A stretch of 14,829 bases of DNA from an uncultured Flavobacteriales bacterium (GCA_946478775.1 CAMLDR010000104.1:1-14829), one strand, 5' to 3'; positions 1 through 6,216 are shown, numbered from the stretch's first letter. Program-made: numbers and translations. The notes: generated by a model from the sequence alone, not told the origin.

Positions 1-950
1 CATATTTAGATTTTGAAGAACCTTTAAAGGCTTTAGAAGAACAAATTGAACAAACACGTGAGATCGGCAACAGCACCGGTGTCGATATGTCCGATAAGAT
101 TCGTGATCTGGAAGAGGCACTCACAAAGAAAACAAAAGAAATATTCAGCAAGCTGACTCCATGGCAGCGTGTTCAGTTGTCCCGTCATCCCGACAGACCG
201 TATACATTGGCTTATATCAATGCAATCACAGGTTTTTCATTCCAGGAATTGCACGGTGACAGAACCGTGAAAGATGACAAAGCCATGATTGGTGGTTTCG
301 GACTGGTTGATGGAAGAACAGTGATGTTTATTGGTCAGCAAAAAGGGATCAACACCAAAATGCGTCAGTACCGTAATTTCGGAATGCCCAATCCGGAAGG
401 ATACCGTAAAGCTTTGCGTTTAATGAAACTGGCTGAAAAATTCAATAAGCCGATCGTAACTTTTATAGATACTCCCGGAGCATTTCCAGGATTGGAAGCA
501 GAAGAAAGAGGTCAGGGTGAAGCAATCGCACGTAACATTTACGAAATGATGCAGCTGAAAGTTCCCGTAATTTGCATCATCATCGGTGAAGGTGCATCCG
601 GTGGAGCTTTGGGAATTGGTGTGGGAGATAAAGTAGTGATGCTGGAGAATACCTGGTACTCGGTTATCTCTCCTGAATCCTGTTCTTCCATTTTGTGGAG
701 ATCCTGGGACTTCAAAGAAAAAGCGGCAGAAGCATTGAAATTGACAAGTTCGGATATGAAACGTTTGAAATTGGTTGACGACGTGATTGAAGAACCTCTT
801 GCTGGAGCTCACAGAGACCAGGAAGCAAGTTTCCAGAATGTTAAAGATAAAATCATTCAGTACCTGAACGAATTGGATCCGAAAAATCCGGAACAACGTG
901 TCGAAGAGCGTATTGAGAAATTCAACTCAATGGGCGTCTGGAACGGATAA
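1..950 (+). CDS. accA: Acetyl-CoA carboxylase carboxyltransferase subunit alpha (5' end cut by window)
   Basis: AccA is half of the cytoplasmic carboxyltransferase that moves the carboxyl group from biotin-BCCP to acetyl-CoA, giving malonyl-CoA for fatty-acid synthesis. The frame is already open at base 3 and reads [17 protein letters not shown], the usual AccA N-terminus, so only the start codon and perhaps one or two codons lie outside the window. The ATG at 87 is internal (the DMSDKI segment) and is not the start. About 315 residues are visible, close to the ~319 of E. coli AccA. Diagnostic segments are IDTPGAFPG (about residues 155-163) and the glycine-rich [12 protein letters not shown] loop (about 195-206), followed by [14 protein letters not shown], all typical of the crotonase-fold CoA/carboxybiotin site. 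It stops with TAA and is followed by a strong hairpin terminator. accD is not in the window, as is usual when accA and accD are unlinked. Confidence 0.97.
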   Translation, partial: YLDFEEPLKALEEQIEQTREIGNSTGVDMSDKIRDLEEALTKKTKEIFSKLTPWQRVQLSRHPDRPYTLAYINAITGFSFQELHGDRTVKDDKAMIGGFGLVDGRTVMFIGQQKGINTKMRQYRNFGMPNPEGYRKALRLMKLAEKFNKPIVTFIDTPGAFPGLEAEERGQGEAIARNIYEMMQLKVPVICIIIGEGASGGALGIGVGDKVVMLENTWYSVISPESCSSILWRSWDFKEKAAEALKLTSSDMKRLKLVDDVIEEPLAGAHRDQEASFQNVKDKIIQYLNELDPKNPEQRVEERIEKFNSMGVWNG

Positions 951-966
951 CTTCGACTAAGGTCAG
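951..966. repeat. Degenerate copy of the CTTCGACTCCGCTCAG repeat
   Basis: CTTCGACTAAGGTCAG starts directly after the accA stop codon and matches CTTCGACTCCGCTCAG (3081-3096) at 13 of 16 positions. A second near-copy in the opposite orientation lies at 1127-1140. The pair brackets the accA terminator region in the same inward-facing arrangement as the perfect pair at 3081-3142. Confidence 0.45.
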
Positions 967-999
967 TTACCCTTAAAAAAGTTCAGTTACCTTAAAAAA
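963..999. repeat. Short tandem duplication TCAGTTAC(C)CTTAAAAAA
   Basis: Two nearly identical units, 963-980 and 983-999, differ by one C. They lie between accA and its terminator hairpin. The A-tract of the second unit becomes the U-tract when the hairpin is read from the minus strand. No function beyond that can be assigned. Confidence 0.6.
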
Positions 1000-1002
1000 T
1001 CA

Positions 1003-1028
1003 GACCACCAATTCAGGTGGTCTTTTTT
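1003..1028 (+). terminator. Intrinsic terminator of accA, probably bidirectional
   Basis: GACCACC (1003-1009) pairs with GGTGGTC (1016-1022) around a 6-nt loop and is followed by six T (1023-1028). On the other strand the same hairpin is followed two bases later by a T-tract (complement of A994-999), so it can also stop the convergent minus-strand gene ending at 1143. Confidence 0.85.
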
Positions 1029-1126
1029 ATTTTCAGAGATTGCAAAATTCAGGACTAATCAGGATAAAAAAACAAGAGGGATTGAATGAATGCTTGCCAA
1101 GTAGATTCAACAAAATCGAAAGATGA

Positions 1127-1140
1127 CTGAGCGTAGTCGA
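1127..1140. repeat. Near-copy of the CTGAGCGGAGTCGA repeat
   Basis: CTGAGCGTAGTCGA differs by one base from the 3127-3140 copy of the repeat, and it lies immediately downstream of the minus-strand gene ending at 1143. It is the inverted partner of the degenerate copy at 951-966. Confidence 0.5.
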
Positions 1141-1142
1141 TA

Positions 1143-1931
1143 TCACTCCCACTTATTCACTGTCTCTTCATTCTCCAGATCAATGAGTAAAGTAACGCGG
1201 ATGGATTTTTTCACCTCCACTAATTTTTCATAGACCGCTTCCACCGAATAATTGTTGACAATCGTGTGATCTTGCCAGAAACCGTTCAGGAACGATTGAT
1301 TCACTATTCGAATCCGGTGCATTCCTTTCGGGATCTTCAAAACAAAGATTCCTCCCCTGCTTTCCACTGATTGCCCGGAAGTACCGTATGCAATATCATC
1401 CACAAAAACCTGCATCCGTGAAACATGATCATATCCGGATTCCACATGCTTAAAGCACCAATCGATTTCCATCGGATAATGTTTTCCCTTGAACCTGGAG
1501 TACGAAAACTTTTCAGCCAACTGAGTTCCTTCGGGATCGAACCGAACAATCGAAATTTCTGATCCGTTCAGGTCAAATTCAATCCGGACCTTTGAAACCT
1601 CCTTCGGATTCACATCAAATTCACAGATCGCATTAATACTGAATTCATTCTCGAATGTGTGCTCCATCCACTCCCCTTCATAGTAAGCTTCATTTACAAC
1701 CTGAATACGGTGATTTGTTTTTGAAAGGGTTAAAGTATAGGATCCCCATTCACTTTGGCGACAGGAACCTGAAACCGGCAGAGCTGTTCCGTCAACCGTT
1801 ATTTTACTTCTGTTCAAATGGTCATACCCATCCTCAATCCCCTTAAACTTCCATTCTAAAATAACCAATTGGTCTTTTGAATAGGCACTTAAGAAGAGCA
1901 ATACAAATACGCAAGTTAATAAGTTGTTCAC
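1143..1931 (-). CDS. Secreted protein of two tandem copies of one unknown domain
   Basis: I do not recognise the family. The 262-residue product has a signal peptide (residues 1 to about 18, core VFVLLFLSAYS) and is otherwise a duplication. Residues 25-122 and 156-253 align without a gap at a constant offset of 131; over residues 25-104 I count about 31 identities in 80 by hand. Shared landmarks are WxFK, then GYDH, R and VD (W27/W158, GYDH 35-38/166-169), HRIxxVN (74-80/205-211), GxW and HTxxN (from 91/222). The size and alternating hydrophobic pattern suggest a beta-sandwich domain, which is inference. The start is GTG: an in-frame TAA lies upstream and no ATG is available. A perfect TAnnTTTG element lies 23 bp before it on the minus strand. 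The gene converges on accA and is divergent from the beta-barrel gene at 2149. Surface or periplasmic location is likely; the role is unknown. Confidence 0.8.
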   Translation of the reverse strand: MNNLLTCVFVLLFLSAYSKDQLVILEWKFKGIEDGYDHLNRSKITVDGTALPVSGSCRQSEWGSYTLTLSKTNHRIQVVNEAYYEGEWMEHTFENEFSINAICEFDVNPKEVSKVRIEFDLNGSEISIVRFDPEGTQLAEKFSYSRFKGKHYPMEIDWCFKHVESGYDHVSRMQVFVDDIAYGTSGQSVESRGGIFVLKIPKGMHRIRIVNQSFLNGFWQDHTIVNNYSVEAVYEKLVEVKKSIRVTLLIDLENEETVNKWE

Positions 1932-1953
1932 AGATTTATCTGTTTCAGTATTA

Positions 1954-1961
1954 CAAACTTA
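1954..1961 (-). promoter_or_regulatory. Candidate -7 element TAAGTTTG for the duplicated-domain gene
   Basis: On the minus strand TAAGTTTG matches the Bacteroidota primary-sigma -7 consensus TAnnTTTG exactly, about 23 bp before the GTG start at 1931. No convincing -33 TTG/TTTG at the usual ~19-bp spacing was found. Confidence 0.5.
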
Positions 1962-2119
1962 GTGATTTAACCCGACTAACCTATAACGCAAATAGCGTAT
2001 TTTAGGATTCCTATATCGCCACCTGTTTCCTGCATGGAAAGCAGACTATTTTTAATAAGTCATTCCAACCATTTATTCAATTCCGCATTAAATGCATAGT
2101 TATTTATCAGGGTAAATAT

Positions 2120-2127
2120 TATCTTGG
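2120..2127 (+). promoter_or_regulatory. Candidate -7 element TATCTTGG for the barrel gene
   Basis: TATCTTGG has one mismatch to TAnnTTTG and begins 29 bp before the ATG at 2149, the same spacing as the perfect elements at 4541 and 9079. The rest of the 217-bp divergent region 1932-2148 is AT-rich with no other clear signal. Confidence 0.35.
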
Positions 2128-2148
2128 CAAACAAAAGAAACGACTAAA

Positions 2149-3063
2149 ATGATTCAAAAGCTATTATTTATAGGAGCTGTATGTTGCTTTGCACAGGGTT
2201 CTATTGCACAGGAAGTTGATTCGACAGAAGCTGCAGAAACAGAAACTACCGTTGAAACCGACCTGGTGGAACAAACATTCCAATCTACTCGAATAGTCAG
2301 TGGTCATTCGGTTGAATGTTTGCGCAAAGGAGTTCTTGAATTTCGGGTGGAGCATCGTTTTGGCGATCTGGCAGGTTCAAACGGAGGAGTTCACAATTGG
2401 TTTGGATTTGATAATTCAAGCGACATCCGCCTGGCATTTGAATACGGCATCACCAATAACATCATGGTTGGTGTAGGAAGAAGTAAGGGAAGCGGAACAC
2501 CTTACCGTTCATTGATTGATGGATTTGGTAAATACCGCATTCTTCAACAGCGTAAGAAAGGAATGCCCATTTCACTTGCTGTCACAGGAAGTATGTTTTA
2601 CACTTACATGAAAGCGCTGCCTGATATTTATGCCGTGGCACATTTCCCCAAACAGGAATACCGTTTTTCCTACGCTGCGCAATTAAATATCGCTCGTAAG
2701 TTCGGAGATCTGGTGAGTTTAGCCTTGGTCCCTTCGGTGGTTCACAGAAATTATGTAGCAGCTGATGACCAAAACACGATGTTTGCTTTGGGAGGTGCAA
2801 TGCGCTGGTCTATTACGCAGCGCCTGGGGATCATGGTGGAATATTACCACGCTTTCCAGGATAAAGGAATGCGCAAAAGCAATTTCAACAGCCTTGGATT
2901 TGCAGTAGAATGGCTCACTTTCGGACATAACTTCACCATTTACCTCACCAATGCGCGTGGTTTCGGAGAAACACAATTCATTACCAATACCTATGACAAC
3001 TGGCTGAAAGGTCAATTTAGGATTGGTTTTTGCATCGGACGAAAGTTCGAGTTTGGACAGTAA
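2149..3063 (+). CDS. Outer-membrane beta-barrel protein, DUF5777-like
   Basis: This 304-residue protein has a signal peptide (1 to about 20, MIQKLLFIGAVCCFAQGSIA, then QEV). After an acidic linker (24-40) it consists of alternating strand-like segments with aromatic girdles and short turns, for example EFRVEHRFGDLAG, IRLAFEYGITNNIMVGVGRS and LGIMVEYYHAFQ, ending FRIGFCIGRKFEFGQ. This is the pattern of a 12-16-strand outer-membrane barrel. The opening VSGHSVECLRKGVLEFRVEHRFGD and the GYxIxNN-type strand match my memory of the Bacteroidota DUF5777 barrel family; I rate that name as probable, not certain. It heads a same-strand run with YceI, a membrane protein, cytochrome c and a T9SS-exported CxxCH protein, so it may be the outer-membrane component of that set. 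The gap to the next gene is 94 bp and holds an inverted repeat, so co-transcription is possible but not assured. Confidence 0.75.
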   Translation: MIQKLLFIGAVCCFAQGSIAQEVDSTEAAETETTVETDLVEQTFQSTRIVSGHSVECLRKGVLEFRVEHRFGDLAGSNGGVHNWFGFDNSSDIRLAFEYGITNNIMVGVGRSKGSGTPYRSLIDGFGKYRILQQRKKGMPISLAVTGSMFYTYMKALPDIYAVAHFPKQEYRFSYAAQLNIARKFGDLVSLALVPSVVHRNYVAADDQNTMFALGGAMRWSITQRLGIMVEYYHAFQDKGMRKSNFNSLGFAVEWLTFGHNFTIYLTNARGFGETQFITNTYDNWLKGQFRIGFCIGRKFEFGQ

Positions 3064-3071
3064 ATTAATTC

Positions 3072-3147
3072 AAAGGTTCACTTCGACTCCGCTCAGTGAC
3101 CTTTCAGAGAAATGATACGAAGGTGGCTGAGCGGAGTCGAAGCCACC
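3072..3147. repeat. Inverted-repeat element with perfect 16-bp arms between barrel and yceI genes
   Basis: CTTCGACTCCGCTCAG (3081-3096) and its exact complement CTGAGCGGAGTCGAAG (3127-3142) are separated by 30 bp. Each arm also sits inside its own small stem: AAAGGT(T)CA with TGACCTTT around the left arm, and GGTGGCT/AGCCACC (3122-3128/3141-3147) around the right arm. The transcript could therefore form one long or two short hairpins. There is no T-tract, so a strong intrinsic terminator is unlikely; mRNA processing, partial termination or a REP-like dispersed element are alternatives. Degenerate copies flank the accA terminator (951-966, 1127-1140). Confidence 0.8.
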
Positions 3148-3157
3148 AACTAAATAA

Positions 3158-3703
3158 ATGATTATGAAAAAAATACTTTATCCGGCTTTAGCAATCTGCT
3201 TATTTGCAGGTTCGGCATTCGTGACGCTTACCGCATCCAAAGATTACACCTTCAAAGAAGGATTTACAATCGGATTTAAAAGCAAGGACCCTTCAGGAGA
3301 ATTTAAGAAGGCAAAAGGAACCATCAAATTTGATGAGAACGATTTAACGAATGCGAAATTTGATATTTCCATTGATGTCAATTCCATCAATACCGGGAAC
3401 TCGATGCAAAATAAAAAAGCCCAGACTTCGGAATGGTTCGAAGCAGACAAATTTCCAACCATCAAGTTTGTTTCATCGAAAGTGGAGAAATCCGGAGAAA
3501 ATTATTCCATTACCGGGAAATTAACCATGAAAGGTGTTACCAAGGAGAAAAAAATTCCTGCAACGGTATCAAAATCCGGAAATGACCTGATGTTTAGCGG
3601 CAAGTTTACTGTAAACCGGATAGATTACGGAGTAGGAAAAAAGAGTGATGCAGTTCCTGATATCATGAATATCTCCTATTCCATTCCCGTTACCGAAAAA
3701 TAG
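3158..3703 (+). CDS. YceI-family periplasmic protein
   Basis: YceI proteins are small lipocalin-like beta-barrels in the periplasm that, in structurally studied members, bind polyisoprenoid chains such as quinone precursors. The 181-residue product has a signal peptide (to about residue 26, ALAICLFAGSAFVTLTA) and then the full family pattern: GEFKKAKGTIKFDENDL (48-64), DISIDVNSINTGN (69-81), WFEADKFPTIKFVSSKVE (93-110) and YSITGKLTMKGVTKEKKI (116-133). Length is normal for the family. ATG codons occur at 3158 and 3164; the second, giving MKKILYP, is equally plausible because no clear Shine-Dalgarno separates them. The stop codon lies within the AGGAG ribosome-binding site of the next gene, 6 bp before its ATG, so the two are almost certainly co-translated. 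The ligand is unknown; a quinone or another isoprenoid would fit the neighbouring cytochrome. Confidence 0.93.
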   Translation: MIMKKILYPALAICLFAGSAFVTLTASKDYTFKEGFTIGFKSKDPSGEFKKAKGTIKFDENDLTNAKFDISIDVNSINTGNSMQNKKAQTSEWFEADKFPTIKFVSSKVEKSGENYSITGKLTMKGVTKEKKIPATVSKSGNDLMFSGKFTVNRIDYGVGKKSDAVPDIMNISYSIPVTEK

Positions 3704-3709
3704 GAGCAT

Positions 3710-4117
3710 ATGTTTCAGCGTTTTTTTTTCCTGGCAGTGATATCCGGTCTGTTTTCATCGATCGTTTCCTGGATCTATTCATCCATTTACAAAAATAACA
3801 TTGCCGATTTTACGGAAGCAAGCGGTTATTGGCACCTGCTGTCTTTTTCAATGATGATTACAGTTGGGATCAGCATTTTGTCAGCCGGAATTTATGCACT
3901 TTTAAAAACCAAACCCCTGGCTTCTTTCGTAAGTAATTTCATTCTCTCAGGATTCTCCATTGCATTGGTGTTTTACGTCTTTACCATGAATGATCCCGAG
4001 TTTAAAAACGAAGACTCAATGGCTATGATCGATTACTTCAAAGGGTACGTGATCCCTTTTATATTTATTCCGGCACTTTCTTGGATGAGCTTCAAACCTT
4101 TATTTATAACTAAATGA
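3710..4117 (+). CDS. Four-helix inner-membrane protein of unknown function
   Basis: I do not recognise a named family. The 135-residue protein is nearly all membrane: predicted helices at about 4-27, 42-65, 72-92 and 113-133, with an acidic loop (DPEFKNEDS, about 95-103) between helices 3 and 4. No histidine pairs of the di-haem cytochrome b type are visible (one His, in YWHLLSF). Translation starts 6 bp after the yceI stop with AGGAG overlapping that stop codon, and its TGA overlaps the ATG of the cytochrome gene (ATGA). This coupling argues that the three proteins act together in the envelope. Codons 4-7 contain an uninterrupted run of nine T (3721-3729) where slippage would abolish the protein. 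Confidence 0.8.
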   Translation: MFQRFFFLAVISGLFSSIVSWIYSSIYKNNIADFTEASGYWHLLSFSMMITVGISILSAGIYALLKTKPLASFVSNFILSGFSIALVFYVFTMNDPEFKNEDSMAMIDYFKGYVIPFIFIPALSWMSFKPLFITK

Positions 4118-4479
4118 AAAAAACAACATCGATTTTCTTTGCGTTTTGTGGTATCGTTATCTCAACGGTGCTTGTTATAAGCGCATGCACAAAGGCAAAA
4201 ACTCCTCCTCCATTACCGGAAGTGATTTGTACGAGCACGATCTCATTCAGTACACAAATTGCCCCTATGATCGAGGAAAATTGTTCCGGATGTCATGGAA
4301 GCGGTGCAGGAACTTCTCCTGTATTATCCAATCATGCAGAAATTGCACAAAATGCAAATGCAATCATCAACGCATTACGCGGAACACCCCAGTTAATGCC
4401 TGAAGGTGGTCCGGCACTTGCCGATTCCCTTATCCAGCAATTCCAATGTTGGATGCAGCAGGGCACGCTGAATAATTAA
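4114..4479 (+). CDS. Mono-haem c-type cytochrome lipoprotein
   Basis: The 121-residue product begins with a hydrophobic signal peptide ending in a lipobox-like ISAC, with Cys25 as the likely lipidated residue, so it should be anchored to a membrane outside the cytoplasm. A proline-rich spacer (31-35) leads to the single haem-attachment motif CSGCH at 57-61, preceded by FSTQIAPMIEENC as in class I cytochromes. Met95 in LMPEGG is the probable distal haem ligand, and a C-terminal helix (ALADSLIQQFQCWMQQG) completes the fold. Two further cysteines, 39 and 112, could form a disulfide. The role is inferred to be one-electron transfer; donor and acceptor are unknown. The start overlaps the stop of the membrane-protein gene by the ATGA arrangement, so expression is coupled to yceI and the membrane protein. 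Confidence 0.88.
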   Translation: MKKTTSIFFAFCGIVISTVLVISACTKAKTPPPLPEVICTSTISFSTQIAPMIEENCSGCHGSGAGTSPVLSNHAEIAQNANAIINALRGTPQLMPEGGPALADSLIQQFQCWMQQGTLNN

Positions 4480-4540
4480 AACTTCGGAAATTCATAAGTT
4501 ATCCCGGCAATTTCATAACACGAAACAGAACCCGGATAAC

Positions 4541-4548
4541 TAACTTTG
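4541..4548 (+). promoter_or_regulatory. -7 promoter element TAACTTTG before the T9SS CxxCH protein
   Basis: TAACTTTG is an exact TAnnTTTG match 29 bp before the ATG at 4570, implying a short leader of about 15 nt. It overlaps the only upstream in-frame alternative start (TTG 4546), which favours ATG 4570 as the true start. A 7-bp inverted repeat GTTATCC (4498-4504)/GGATAAC (4534-4540) abuts it on the upstream side and could be an operator. No good -33 box was seen. Confidence 0.5.
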
Positions 4549-4569
4549 AAGAAACACAATACTAATATT

Positions 4570-5445
4570 ATGAACAAAAACTACATCTATATCGGATTAT
4601 TGGCAGCATCCGGAATCTTATTTAGCTTTTCCGGCCACGAATCTATTGGAGCGGTCAAAAAATTCAGTAAGAATTACCATACGTTTAATCAGGCAGGAAG
4701 TCCGGGCGGAAGAACCGGTGCGCCAGGAGACGGAGTCTGTACACAATGTCATTCGGGAACAGTACAAAGCGGTTCCGGATTTAACACGGTAACGCTGACA
4801 AATGGAGGAAGTGCGGTTACAGAGTATGAAGCAAATACAACCTATGAAGTACAGGTCAGTATGGCAACAAACAATCTGAAAAACGGATTTGAGATCGTTG
4901 CGTTAAATCCAAACAATACGGTAGCAGGAACATGGACCATCACCAATTCAACGCATACAAAAACCATCACATCCGGTGGAAAACAACGCGTTACACATAA
5001 ATTGGCTGGAACAGATCTGACAAGCTGGACATTCAACTGGACTTCACCGGCAACCAATGTTGGAACGGTTACTTTCTATTTAGCTACCAACCAAACAAAC
5101 AGCAGCAGCAGTGATGCAGGGGATGTAATCCGCACTTCGCAGCACCCGTTCGGATCACAAGTTGGAATAGTTGAAGAAACAAGCAAAGTAGAAACGCAAA
5201 TCGGCTACCAGGCTGCAACGAATTCATTAAACATTCATTTGAATAGTAAAGTAGACGGTTCTGTTTTTGTAAATGTGGTGGATTTAAACGGTAAATCGGT
5301 GTTCACTGAAAACCTTGGAAATGTGAGTTCGGGTGAAAGTTCCCTTTCCCTCAGACTCGACAGCGAATTAAAAAGCGGTATTTACATGGTAAATGTTTCT
5401 GTCGATAACAATATGACCATGAAGAAGGTCTTTATTTCAAAATAA
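4570..5445 (+). CDS. Secreted protein with a CxxCH motif, choice-of-anchor V-like domain and T9SS sorting tail
   Basis: From ATG 4570 the product has 291 residues. An N-terminal signal peptide (about 1-22) is followed by GSPGGRTGAPGDGVCTQCHSG, with CTQCH at 57-61. This TGAPGDxxCxxCH opening and the following Ig/reelin-like beta domain (about 65-200, rich in Asn, Thr and Ser) match Bacteroidota proteins I recall as choice-of-anchor V domain proteins. The last ~80 residues (NVVDLNGKSVFTENL through SGIYMVNVSV to KKVFISK) have the pattern of a T9SS type A C-terminal sorting domain, so export across the outer membrane and attachment to or release from the surface is expected. Whether the CxxCH carries haem is not settled by sequence. 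The gene follows the cytochrome by 90 bp and has its own candidate promoter. An in-frame TTG at 4546 was rejected as the start because it lies inside the -7 box. Confidence 0.85.
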   Translation: MNKNYIYIGLLAASGILFSFSGHESIGAVKKFSKNYHTFNQAGSPGGRTGAPGDGVCTQCHSGTVQSGSGFNTVTLTNGGSAVTEYEANTTYEVQVSMATNNLKNGFEIVALNPNNTVAGTWTITNSTHTKTITSGGKQRVTHKLAGTDLTSWTFNWTSPATNVGTVTFYLATNQTNSSSSDAGDVIRTSQHPFGSQVGIVEETSKVETQIGYQAATNSLNIHLNSKVDGSVFVNVVDLNGKSVFTENLGNVSSGESSLSLRLDSELKSGIYMVNVSVDNNMTMKKVFISK

Positions 5446-5469
5446 GGGCTTATCCATTCAATAAATAAT

Positions 5470-5503
5470 GTAGTCACGTCCCGTACGTACGGGACGTGAC
5501 TAC
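5470..5503. repeat. Perfect 34-bp palindrome without a loop
   Basis: GTAGTCACGTCCCGTAC (5470-5486) is followed directly by its exact complement GTACGGGACGTGACTAC (5487-5503). It lies between convergent genes, 25 bp after the stop at 5445. It has no T-tract of its own; the second hairpin and T-run follow within 15-50 bp. The form suggests a dispersed palindromic (REP/MITE-like) element or a transcription barrier. Confidence 0.85.
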
Positions 5504-5516
5504 TGATAAAAATGTG

Positions 5517-5550
5517 GGGACGCGAAGCATCGCGTCCCTTACTGTTTTTT
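5517..5550 (+). terminator. Hairpin with T-run between convergent genes
   Basis: GGGACGCGA (5517-5525) pairs with TCGCGTCCC (5530-5538) around the tetraloop AGCA; after six bases comes a run of six T (5545-5550). It probably ends transcription from 4570-5445. The T-run overlaps the stop codon (5549-5551) of the convergent minus-strand gene, so the two transcription units meet exactly here. The GC-rich stem resembles a repeat in its own right. Confidence 0.7.
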
Positions 5551-6115
5551 ATCCTATTCTTCTTTGCACCAATTCCTCCACCCGTTCATAAAACTGCGAC
5601 GGAGTACTTGTTCGCCATTCAATATCTTCCAAATCACCTCCCATCACAAAATAGTGATCAATTCTGGCCTTTTCAAACTCGTGGATCACGTGATCGTGGA
5701 AATTAACCAATGCTATCCATCCCTCTTCCACTTCATCAAACCATTCCTCGTAATAGGAATCGTCTGAATAATGAAAGTTCAGTACATTCTCACCAATCAG
5801 GATAAACTTATTGATCCCATGCTGCATAATCTCTTCGATGATGTTTCGCTTCAGGGTCATGATATCATTTTCAATCGCATCGTTCCATTCCCCGATAAAT
5901 TCCATGATCGCAAAGCCTTCTTCATAATCCACAAACAAAATCTTGGTGAAAAGTGTTCTCGAATCAATGGTATCCCATTGCGGATGAATCAGGAAGTTAT
6001 AAATCCGGTCTGTAAACTCAAATTCACTGTACTCCCTGTCGAAAAACGGCGAAAGTGAATCATCAGAAGCGATGTATAAGTGTCTCCAGTTAAAATATGG
6101 CTCAATAAAATGCAC
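5549..6115 (-). CDS. Conserved acidic cytoplasmic protein of unknown function
   Basis: This 188-residue protein has no signal peptide or membrane segment and is strongly acidic and aromatic (for example HYSDDSYYEEWFDEVEEGW at about 115-133). The opening FIEPYFNWRHLYIASDDSLSPFF and the segment KILFVDYEEGFAIMEFIGEWNDAIENDI resemble a highly conserved Bacteroidota hypothetical protein that I remember without a known function. The start is GTG (6113-6115): an in-frame TAA lies 12-15 bases upstream and no ATG is near, and the conserved N-terminus begins right after it. The gene is alone, divergent from the DUF4836-like lipoprotein gene and convergent with the T9SS protein gene. Sequence gives no catalytic motif to name. 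Confidence 0.8.
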   Translation of the reverse strand: MHFIEPYFNWRHLYIASDDSLSPFFDREYSEFEFTDRIYNFLIHPQWDTIDSRTLFTKILFVDYEEGFAIMEFIGEWNDAIENDIMTLKRNIIEEIMQHGINKFILIGENVLNFHYSDDSYYEEWFDEVEEGWIALVNFHDHVIHEFEKARIDHYFVMGGDLEDIEWRTSTPSQFYERVEELVQRRIG

Positions 6116-6180
6116 AGAATCAGCTTTTTAAGTTTGGAATAAAAATTGTAAAAATGAACTTCGAAATTAAAAAGAAAGTC

Positions 6181-6188
6181 TACATTTG
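6181..6188 (+). promoter_or_regulatory. -7 promoter element TACATTTG of the DUF4836-like gene
   Basis: Exact TAnnTTTG match 36 bp before ATG 6217. A possible -33 element TTCG (one mismatch to TTTG) lies at 6160-6163, a 17-bp spacing. It is one of the better promoter candidates in the window. Confidence 0.55.
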
Positions 6189-6216
6189 AGTGTTCATTTG
6201 AAACAAATATTTACCT

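Noticed and set aside
420..896. Minus-strand frame of 158 codons inside accA
   Set aside because: It is the antisense shadow of a well-conserved gene; the Cys/Phe/His-rich product has no family character.
3710..4117. Cytochrome b-type membrane partner for the cytochrome c
   Set aside because: Only one histidine is present in the helices, so a bis-His haem site is not supported.
4546..4569. TTG start extending the T9SS protein by eight residues
   Set aside because: The TTG lies inside the -7 element TAACTTTG, and the ATG at 4570 begins a normal signal peptide.
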